Origin: Gammaproteobacteria bacterium
GTDB taxonomy: Bacteria > Pseudomonadota > Gammaproteobacteria > GCA-001735895
NCBI GenBank assembly: GCA_029882955.1
Contig: JAOUJX010000125.1
Location: 1 to 10,161, forward strand
Direction of reading: 5' to 3'
DNA length: 10,161 bases
Part shown: one piece after another, positions 1 through 5,771 of the stretch
How the letters are laid out: each line of letters begins with the position of its first letter
How positions within the stretch are numbered: position 1 is the stretch's first letter
Made by a program: the position numbers and the translations under genes
The notes under the pieces: model-generated
What the model was told of the DNA's origin: nothing
The model's input: the letters and a program-made list of their open reading frames with translations, nothing else
The model's database searches: none

Positions 1-984
1 AAGATAGGCGATATCGTGAACAATGCCTTTAACCTGATTGGGGCCTGTGTCATCTGGTGTCTGTTTTGATATTCTGATTTTCTCCGGGCGCAGCGCGATC
101 CATACTTTGTTGCCCTCCTGAAGTTCGATTCCGTGATCGACATAAAACACACATTTTGGCTGTTTGCTTTCGACGATAACATGATCGGCACCGTTTTCGG
201 TGACTCTGCCACGAAACATATTGACGTTGCCGATAAAATTCGCAACCTGTCGTGATTCGGGGAATTCGTAAATTTCAGTCGGTGTGCCAATTTGCATGAA
301 TCGTCCGGCATCCATCACTGCGATCCGTGTGGATAGCGTCATCGCCTCTTCCTGGTCGTGAGTCACCACCACAAAGGTTACACCAAGCTGTTCCTGAATA
401 TTCATTAGCTCGAACTGGGTTTGTTCGCGTAATCGTTTATCTAGTGCACCCAGAGGCTCATCGAGCAGTAGCACCTTGGGGCGTTTCACTAGTGAGCGGG
501 CCAGTGCGACTCGTTGACGCTGGCCGCCGGATAACTGGTGGGGCTTGCGTTTGCAAAACTGGCTAAGTTCGACCATTTCCAGCATTTCGTCGACCCGTTG
601 TCTGATTTCCTGACGAGCAATGCCATCGCGTTTTAACCCATAGGCGACGTTGTCTTCGACGGTCATGTGCGGAAACAGAGCGTAAGACTGGAACATCATA
701 TTGACCGGGCGCTCATAGGGGGGCACTTCATTCATATTAACGCCGTCGATAAAAATACTGCCGGACGAAGGTGTCTCAAACCCGGCCAGCATTCTGAGTA
801 AGGTTGTTTTGCCGCATCCCGAGCCGCCTAACAGAGAGAATAATTCCCCCTTGTAAATATCAAGATCGACATTATCCACTGCGGTGAAAGAACCAAACTG
901 TTTGCTGATGCCCTGAACCTTGATGAAGGGCTCGGCCTCAGGGTCTGTCCAGGGTCGGTCTATGTAGAGAGAAGGATCAGGCAT
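1..984 (-). CDS. potG: Polyamine-type ABC transporter ATP-binding protein (PotG-like), C-terminus cut by window edge
   Basis: This ATPase should energise uptake of a cationic amine at the inner membrane together with the PotF-like binding protein encoded just upstream and permeases expected past the window edge. I translated it from ATG 984-982; 328 codons are open to base 1. Visible motifs are Walker A GGSGCGKTT (residues 53-61), Q-loop Q99 in NMMFQSYALFPHMTVE, signature LSGGQ (151-155), Walker B VLLLDE (171-176) and switch H209. The regulatory C-terminal domain begins near 255 (ALRPEKI at 297-303). The stretch PPYERPVNMMFQSYALFPHM is close to E. coli PotG as I recall it, closer than to PotA. 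PotG is about 377 residues, so roughly 50 are missing here. GGAG at 995-992 lies 7 bases before the ATG. A terminator separates it from potF. Family is sure; the substrate is inferred from context. Confidence 0.92.
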   Translation of the reverse strand, partial: MPDPSLYIDRPWTDPEAEPFIKVQGISKQFGSFTAVDNVDLDIYKGELFSLLGGSGCGKTTLLRMLAGFETPSSGSIFIDGVNMNEVPPYERPVNMMFQSYALFPHMTVEDNVAYGLKRDGIARQEIRQRVDEMLEMVELSQFCKRKPHQLSGGQRQRVALARSLVKRPKVLLLDEPLGALDKRLREQTQFELMNIQEQLGVTFVVVTHDQEEAMTLSTRIAVMDAGRFMQIGTPTEIYEFPESRQVANFIGNVNMFRGRVTENGADHVIVESKQPKCVFYVDHGIELQEGNKVWIALRPEKIRISKQTPDDTGPNQVKGIVHDIAYL

Positions 985-1014
985 GGAACAGCTCCGCAAC
1001 GATAAGCCAGTCAT

Positions 1015-1047
1015 AAAAAAACCGGAGCGACATGATATCACTCCGGT
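1015..1047 (-). terminator. Intrinsic terminator after the potF-like gene
   Basis: Read on the minus strand, ACCGGAG (1047-1041) pairs with CTCCGGT (1027-1021). The stem extends inward by a T-G and a G-C pair, giving about nine pairs around a 9-base loop, and a run of seven T follows. It starts 15 bases after the potF stop codon and ends about 30 bases before the ATG of the downstream ATPase gene. It would partly stop transcription between the two genes, so the binding protein is made in excess of the ATPase, as is common in ABC importers. Confidence 0.85.
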
Positions 1048-1061
1048 CCGGGGTTGAGGGT

Positions 1062-2168
1062 TTAATTCCCCGCTTTGAAGTTAGTCCAGGTGCGGGTTCG
1101 AATCCTTTCAATTTTTGGCGGAACAACAGCCAGTGTGTACATTTTGGCAACCTGATCTGGCGTTGGGAAAGCGGCCGCACTGCTGGTAACCGCTTCATCA
1201 ACCATTTTTTTAGCTGAATAGTTGGCGGTCGCGTACCAGGTATAGTTGGAGTCATTCGCGGCTACTTGCGGGCGCATCATATAGTCCAGAAATAAATGTG
1301 CGTTCTCGAGGTTTTTCGCATCAGCAGGAATAACCCAGCCGTCAACCCAGAGTCGAGCGGCCCCATCTCCTTCCGGCAGGAAGAAATCGAGGACGACGCC
1401 GGTGTTGGCTTCTTCTGCGCCAGACATGGCCAGTAGTCCATCAGGGCCCCAGGTAACCGATACACAGAATTCGCGCTGAGGCATTCTCTGGTAGGCGTAG
1501 TTATCAAAGGTTTTGATATACGGGCGGACTTTTTGCAGCATTTCCCCAACTTTCTTGTAGTCGTCCTTATTTGTTGAGGCTGGGTCGAGTCCCATATAAG
1601 CTAACGCCATTGGGATTATGTCGTTGGGTGAGTCGAGGAAGGCAACGCCGCACTTTGCCAGCTCTTTCATATGCTTGGGATCGAAAATCAAATCGAGCGA
1701 GCCGATAGGTGCATCCGGGTAGGTTTTAAGTACCAGTTCCTTATTGAAGGTAACACCATGCGTGCCCCACATGTAAGGAACCATATAGCTATTACCTGGA
1801 TCCCAGTTCTTCGAAAGTTGTTCCATGACAGATGCATCCATGTGGCTGAGATTGGTTAATTTCGATACATCTATTTTTTGTAGAATGCCGCCACCTGATA
1901 TTAAACGGGCTGTCGCTGCACCAGCATGAACCACGACGTCATAGCCTGAGCTACCAGCCAGCAATTTGGCATCGATAGCTTGTGACGAATCGTAGTTATC
2001 GTAGGTAACTTTAACATCGTATTCTTTGGCAAAGTTGGCGATAGTGTCTTCGGCAATATATTCCGCCCAGTTACTGACGTTGAGCGAACCGGCTGCGCTG
2101 ACGGCGGACGAGCCGACTATCATTGCCGTGGTAAGTAGGCCGGTAATGGGTTTTTTCGATATTTTCAT
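1062..2168 (-). CDS. potF: Periplasmic polyamine-type substrate-binding protein (PotF-like)
   Basis: This 368-residue class II solute-binding protein should capture a diamine-like ligand in the periplasm and deliver it to the Pot permease. A signal peptide is clear (KISKK, hydrophobic 9-24, cleavage probably after A25 or A26). Mature features recalled from E. coli PotF are present: NWAEYIAEDT (33-42), PYMWGT (131-136), CGVAFLD (173-179), PADAKN (281-286) and RTRTWT (357-362) near the end. By my hand alignment the PotF ligand residues W37, Y40, W244, D247, D278 and Y314 correspond to W34, Y37, W240, D243, D276 and Y312. E185 is D183, while S38 and S85 are A35 and A82, so the pocket is less polar. 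The start is supported by GGAGG at 2179-2175, six bases from the ATG. The exact ligand is not known. Confidence 0.9.
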   Translation of the reverse strand: MKISKKPITGLLTTAMIVGSSAVSAAGSLNVSNWAEYIAEDTIANFAKEYDVKVTYDNYDSSQAIDAKLLAGSSGYDVVVHAGAATARLISGGGILQKIDVSKLTNLSHMDASVMEQLSKNWDPGNSYMVPYMWGTHGVTFNKELVLKTYPDAPIGSLDLIFDPKHMKELAKCGVAFLDSPNDIIPMALAYMGLDPASTNKDDYKKVGEMLQKVRPYIKTFDNYAYQRMPQREFCVSVTWGPDGLLAMSGAEEANTGVVLDFFLPEGDGAARLWVDGWVIPADAKNLENAHLFLDYMMRPQVAANDSNYTWYATANYSAKKMVDEAVTSSAAAFPTPDQVAKMYTLAVVPPKIERIRTRTWTNFKAGN

Positions 2169-2220
2169 TGTTTTCCTCCAGTGGATTGAATCTTGATATC
2201 GGATAGCTGTTACATACGTG

Positions 2221-2232
2221 ATTCTATAGAAT
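2221..2232. promoter_or_regulatory. 12-bp perfect palindrome, candidate repressor operator upstream of potF
   Basis: ATTCTATAGAAT is its own reverse complement. It abuts and slightly overlaps the best -10 candidate for potF and lies about 55 bases upstream of its start codon. A related palindrome, TCTATATAGA, lies over the -10 region of the divergent catabolic operon. The nearby TetR-family regulator is the natural candidate ligand. That assignment is inference, and AT-rich promoter DNA can be palindromic by chance. Confidence 0.4.
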
Positions 2233-2258
2233 AATATATCTTAAATAGCTGTACTGAA
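2231..2258 (-). promoter_or_regulatory. Candidate sigma-70 promoter of the potF-like gene
   Basis: On the minus strand TTCAGT (2258-2253) is followed after 16 bases by TATTAT (2236-2231), a 5/6 match to the -10 consensus. The -35 is weak. The 173-base gap between the regulator stop and the potF start is long enough for its own promoter, and no strong tetR terminator was found in it. Confidence 0.35.
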
Positions 2259-2341
2259 ACTTAATTAATACACCTTTTTATGCGGTTAATTGTGATCACT
2301 AAAGTTATGGGTGTCAATCAGGTATTGTGCGCCTGTAGATT

Positions 2342-3025
2342 CTACCGCGTTATTCCTCGTGAATTGTTAGCCAGTTGTTGAATCGATTTCGATTCATCTG
2401 GATAGATAATAGAAACTAATTGCAATATTTCTTGAATTGCCTGCTGCCGATTAAAGCCTGCCGGTCCGATTAGGAAATTTTGCCAAAGGCCATCGATCAT
2501 GGCTTCTATCGTAATAGAGGCGGAGTCAGCCGAAAGGGTGGCATTAGTAACTTTTCCAAGGTCATGGCACAGGTTTCTTAAAGCTCCGGAAAAGGCCTGG
2601 TCGTGATCGCCGCAAAGAGACATGTAAACAGGGCGTGAACGGGCTTCACCCCAGAATGCATACCAGACACTGATTTTTTTTCGAGTACAAATAGCAGGCT
2701 CAAACGAAGCTGTAACCAGGGCGCAAAGTCTTTCAATCGGGTTGTTTTTAGCTTTGTTTAGTGCTGACTTCCAATTGTTTAAATATTCTTCACTGAGGTG
2801 ACGCAAAGCTTGTTGGAGTAATAAATCCTTGCTTCGAAAATGGAATATAAGATTACCCTGCGAAACCCCGGCGCGTTTCGAAATATGGGCTAAAGTGGTT
2901 TGTGACAGACCAAGTTTATCGATGCAGTCAATAGTTGCCTCGATTAATTGCTGCTTGCGGAACTGGCTTTGTCGGACACGGCTACGGTTATGAAAATTTT
3001 TTTCAGTGACACTGAGGGCGTTCAA
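2342..3025 (-). CDS. TetR/AcrR-family transcriptional regulator, BetI-like
   Basis: A 227-residue DNA-binding repressor. The N-terminal helix-turn-helix spans about residues 22-68 (RKQQLIEATIDCIDKLGL, then LAHISKRAGVSQGNLIFHF and FRSKDLLL). The ligand domain resembles BetI, the choline/betaine repressor: ISVWYAFWGEARSRPVYMSL (118-137) matches the BetI segment AWLAFWASS...P.LYRL, and MIDGLWQNFLI (176-186) matches its IDGLW helix. BetI-type proteins usually sense quaternary ammonium or related amines, which suits the neighbouring genes. The start is TTG (3025-3023), chosen because GGAG (3035-3032) lies six bases upstream and no ATG occurs in frame before residue 135. It extends some 15 residues beyond the BetI N-terminus. 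It probably controls the divergent operon and perhaps potF and itself. The inducer is unknown. Confidence 0.88.
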   Translation of the reverse strand: MNALSVTEKNFHNRSRVRQSQFRKQQLIEATIDCIDKLGLSQTTLAHISKRAGVSQGNLIFHFRSKDLLLQQALRHLSEEYLNNWKSALNKAKNNPIERLCALVTASFEPAICTRKKISVWYAFWGEARSRPVYMSLCGDHDQAFSGALRNLCHDLGKVTNATLSADSASITIEAMIDGLWQNFLIGPAGFNRQQAIQEILQLVSIIYPDESKSIQQLANNSRGITR

Positions 3026-3055
3026 TTACTGCTCCGTTAAATACTTCCGAACAAA

Positions 3056-3084
3056 ATTTTATAAAAAACTGAATGCGTAGTCAA
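3056..3084 (-). promoter_or_regulatory. Candidate sigma-70 promoter of the TetR gene
   Basis: On the minus strand TTGACT (3084-3079) and TAAAAT (3061-3056) are separated by exactly 17 bases, close to consensus. They are placed 31 bases upstream of the TTG start codon. Confidence 0.6.
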
Positions 3085-3110
3085 TGAAAGTCTCTATATG
3101 GTTGAAATGA

Positions 3111-3138
3111 TTGAATTTATTGTGAATCTATATAGAAT
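3111..3138 (+). promoter_or_regulatory. Candidate promoter of the aminotransferase-oxygenase-dehydrogenase operon
   Basis: TTGAAT (3111-3116) and TAGAAT (3133-3138, 5/6 to the -10 consensus) are separated by 16 bases. They lie 29 bases before the ATG at 3168 and diverge from the regulator promoter. The palindrome at 3127-3136 covers the -10, so a bound repressor would block polymerase. Confidence 0.5.
3127..3136. promoter_or_regulatory. 10-bp palindrome over the catabolic -10 box, candidate operator
   Basis: TCTATATAGA is a perfect palindrome. Its left half TCTATAT recurs at 3092-3098, between the two divergent promoters, and it shares TCTATA and AGAAT with the palindrome upstream of potF. 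Two spaced half sites and a related third site suit a TetR-family repressor acting on all three promoters, but binding is not shown by the sequence. Confidence 0.4.
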
Positions 3139-3167
3139 GCATTTTTCTTTTGAACTTCGGGTGTGAC

Positions 3168-4550
3168 ATGTCAGGTAAAACAACAGAGTTGAGACGAGAC
3201 GATAACCAGTTTATCCATCCCTGGGATGATATTGCCAAGCTCGGAGAGAATCAGCGTACCGTTCTCGAACGTGGCGACGGCGTTTACGTTTATGATAGTG
3301 ATGGCCATCGATTACTCGATGCGCCTGCGGGTATGTGGTGCGTCAATATTGGCCATGGCCGGGAAGAAATGGCGCAGGCCGTATATGACCAGATTATGCA
3401 GCTGCCGTATGCTTCGCCCTGGTCTCTGACTACCGGGCCGGCCGCACAGTTTAGTGCCCAGATTGCGGCAGAAGCACCCGGAGATATGAATCACGTGTTT
3501 TTTACCACCTGTGGTTCTACCGCGGTCGATTCAGCCTTACGCTTCGTGCAGTTTTATAACAATGTGCGCGGTAAACCTCAAAAGAAAGGCATTATCGCGC
3601 ATCAAAAAGGCTATCACGGTAGTACCTACCTTGGCGCTAGCGTCTCTGGAAAGGAGCGGGATAAGAATTATCTTGATTTTGCCGATGACCTGGTTCACCA
3701 CATTCCCGCACCGCATCCGTTATATAAAGATCCCGGGCAGTCTGATGCCGACTTCCTTGAGCAGTGCGTGGCTAATCTGGAAAAACAGATTCTGCAAACC
3801 GGGCCCGACAACTGCGCAGTATTTGTCTCGGAACCGATCCTGGCTTCGGGTGGCGTCATCGTGCCGCCTGAGGGTTACCACGCGCGTTGCCTGGAACTTT
3901 GCCGCAAGTACGACATGCTGTATTTATCGGATGAGGTTGTTACCGGCTTTGGTCGACTCGGCCATTGTTTTGCCTCGGAAGCGGTATTTGGTATTCAGCC
4001 TGATTTAATTACCACTGCCAAGGGTTTGACCTCGGGTTACGTGCCGATGGGAGCGGTATTGGTATCTGATCGTCTGCTCGATGAATTAAATGCCTGCGGT
4101 GGTGACAGCACCGTATTCTCGAACGGTTTTACCTATTCGGGTCATCCCGTAGCCGCTGCCGCCGGCTTGAAAAACCTGGAAATCATGAAGCGTGAGAAAC
4201 TATTCGAAAATGTGCAGGCTGTCGGGCCTTACTTTCAGCAACAATTGCAGACGCTGCGGGATATTCCGATTGTTAGTGATGTACGTGGGGTCGGTTTAAT
4301 GGGGTGCGTGGAGTGTGAACTTAATCAGGGTGCTGGCGACCTTGAGCTGGATTATGAATTGGGCAATCGAATCGACAAGCATTGTCAGGCACTCGGACTG
4401 ATCGTACGACCTATTATTAACATGTGTGTCATGTCACCACCCTTGACTATAAACAAAGACCAAATCGATGAAATGATTTTGATTTTACGTAGTGGAGTCG
4501 AACTCGCCATGCAGGACTGCATCGACGAGGGGATTTGGCAGCCTGAATAA
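3168..4550 (+). CDS. Class III PLP-dependent omega-aminotransferase
   Basis: A 460-residue class III aminotransferase, cytosolic, likely moving a terminal primary amino group from a diamine-like substrate to pyruvate or 2-oxoglutarate and leaving an aldehyde. Numbering from ATG 3168: GST 116-118 (phosphate binding), KGYHGST near 147-153 (Y149 stacks on PLP), DEVVTGFGR with D255 on the pyridine nitrogen, Schiff-base K285 in TAKGLTSGYVPMG, and FTYSGHP near 322-328. Overall look and length resemble the SpuC/putrescine-pyruvate and taurine-pyruvate transaminase group rather than GabT or ArgD. A longer reading from TTG 3150 exists but lacks a ribosome site and would start almost on the predicted transcription start, so ATG 3168, preceded by a weak GGGTG, is preferred. 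It is first in the operon, 21 bases before the Rieske gene. Class is certain; the substrate is inferred. Confidence 0.9.
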   Translation: MSGKTTELRRDDNQFIHPWDDIAKLGENQRTVLERGDGVYVYDSDGHRLLDAPAGMWCVNIGHGREEMAQAVYDQIMQLPYASPWSLTTGPAAQFSAQIAAEAPGDMNHVFFTTCGSTAVDSALRFVQFYNNVRGKPQKKGIIAHQKGYHGSTYLGASVSGKERDKNYLDFADDLVHHIPAPHPLYKDPGQSDADFLEQCVANLEKQILQTGPDNCAVFVSEPILASGGVIVPPEGYHARCLELCRKYDMLYLSDEVVTGFGRLGHCFASEAVFGIQPDLITTAKGLTSGYVPMGAVLVSDRLLDELNACGGDSTVFSNGFTYSGHPVAAAAGLKNLEIMKREKLFENVQAVGPYFQQQLQTLRDIPIVSDVRGVGLMGCVECELNQGAGDLELDYELGNRIDKHCQALGLIVRPIINMCVMSPPLTINKDQIDEMILILRSGVELAMQDCIDEGIWQPE

Positions 4551-4571
4551 ATCTTAAATGGAATCGAAGTG

Positions 4572-5771
4572 ATGAACTTTACCACGGCAGAGAAAATTTT
4601 CAGTCAAACCGGTAACGGACGCAATGGCCTGCCCGCATGGACCTTCAATAACGAAGAGCTAAATCAGCTAGAGATCGAGCGGATTTTTTTGCGTAACTGG
4701 TTCTGGGTTGGGCATGTATCCGATATCCCGAATCCGGGTGATTATAAATGTCAGGATCTGGCGAATGAACGTGCCGTAGTGATAAAGGGTGAAGACGGTG
4801 AAGTGCGCGCCTTTCATAATCTTTGTCGTCATCGGGGCTCTCGCGTGGTAGGGGAGGAAACCGGTAACTGTAAAAAAGCTATCGTCTGTCCATTCCATGG
4901 CTGGTCTTATCATCTGGATGGGGGGTTAAGAAGTATCCCGCACGCAAAAACTTTTCCCGATATTGATAAGAGCCAGTACGGATTAAAACCGGTCGATTGT
5001 GAGGTTTGGCACGGGCTAATTTTTATCCGGTTTCAAGGTGATGGCGCATCTGTCGCCGAAACTTTCGCAGAGGCCGAAGAAGAAATTTCGCTTTATAACC
5101 TGGCCGATATGAAGCCCTACGATGAGCCCTGGCATTATGACTTTGATCTCGACTGGAAAGCCGTGCTGGATATCGACAATGAAGGCTACCACGTGCCGAT
5201 CGGGCACCCCGGATTATTCGATTTATTTGGCTCGAGTTATCAGGATCAGGTACTGGAAAGTGGCATCAAACGTTCGCATGGTTATCTCAAGGATTATCCC
5301 TGTAAGACACCTCTGGTGCAGAATTATATCGATACCCTGCCGGCACAAAGTTATCTGCCAGAATCACATCAGCGCATCTGGATTTACTGGAGTGCATTCC
5401 CGGGGTTTGTGATAACCCTGATGCCGGATATGATCGAGGTTTATCAAACTTATTCGCTGGGCTATCAAAAAAGCATCATGGCGGGTGCCTGCTATGCGCT
5501 GGCAGATGATCGAGTGGCTATGCAAAAAACGCGAGAGTTTAATCGCGAAATTAACCAGGTCGTAGGCGACGAGGATATCAAGCTGGTGAAATGGTCGGAT
5601 CAGGGTATGCGCTCCAGCGTGTACGAGTCAGCTCTGCTATCCGACCTTGAGCTTGGTATCGCGGCCTTCCAAAATCAATTGCGCCGGGTGTTGCCGGTGG
5701 TAACCTTGGCGCAGCCGCCGGAAGCGGGTAAGCTGGCCAGCAAAAATACAGAACTGGAATCAACGTTATAA
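4572..5771 (+). CDS. Rieske non-heme iron oxygenase, alpha subunit (carnitine/betaine demethylase type)
   Basis: A 399-residue aromatic-ring-hydroxylase-type oxygenase subunit. The Rieske [2Fe-2S] ligands are C85/H87 (NLCRHRGS) and C106/H109 (CPFHGW). The mononuclear iron site is E204-x2-H207-x4-H212 (DNEGYHVPIGHPGL), with a probable third ligand D335 in GDEDIKLVKWSDQG. A bridging glutamate in place of the usual aspartate, with this spacing, is as in CntA carnitine oxygenase; the length also suits the group of GbcA and stachydrine demethylase, which oxidatively cleave quaternary amines. It probably removes a methyl group as formaldehyde or breaks a C-N bond. GTG 4569 directly precedes the chosen ATG 4572; GGAA at 4560-4563 is the likely ribosome site. 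The stop overlaps the next start (TAATG), implying coupling. No reductase partner is encoded in the window. Family is sure, substrate unknown. Confidence 0.9.
   Translation: MNFTTAEKIFSQTGNGRNGLPAWTFNNEELNQLEIERIFLRNWFWVGHVSDIPNPGDYKCQDLANERAVVIKGEDGEVRAFHNLCRHRGSRVVGEETGNCKKAIVCPFHGWSYHLDGGLRSIPHAKTFPDIDKSQYGLKPVDCEVWHGLIFIRFQGDGASVAETFAEAEEEISLYNLADMKPYDEPWHYDFDLDWKAVLDIDNEGYHVPIGHPGLFDLFGSSYQDQVLESGIKRSHGYLKDYPCKTPLVQNYIDTLPAQSYLPESHQRIWIYWSAFPGFVITLMPDMIEVYQTYSLGYQKSIMAGACYALADDRVAMQKTREFNREINQVVGDEDIKLVKWSDQGMRSSVYESALLSDLELGIAAFQNQLRRVLPVVTLAQPPEAGKLASKNTELESTL

Noticed and set aside
327..566. 79-codon plus-strand frame
   Set aside because: It is antisense to the Walker B and signature region of the ABC ATPase; only that minus-strand frame has motifs.
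977..2168. Several open frames of 60-92 codons overlapping the transporter genes, including 977-1255, 1277-1549 and 1671-1859
   Set aside because: They lie in other frames of potF or across its terminator, lack ribosome sites and resemble no protein; the potF frame explains the region.
2292..2299. GTGATCAC palindrome as a possible CRP site or terminator
   Set aside because: It lacks the 6-base spacer of a CRP site, and there is no T run or longer stem.
3150..3167. TTG start giving six extra residues on the aminotransferase
   Set aside because: No ribosome site, and it falls almost on the predicted transcription start; ATG 3168 is better.
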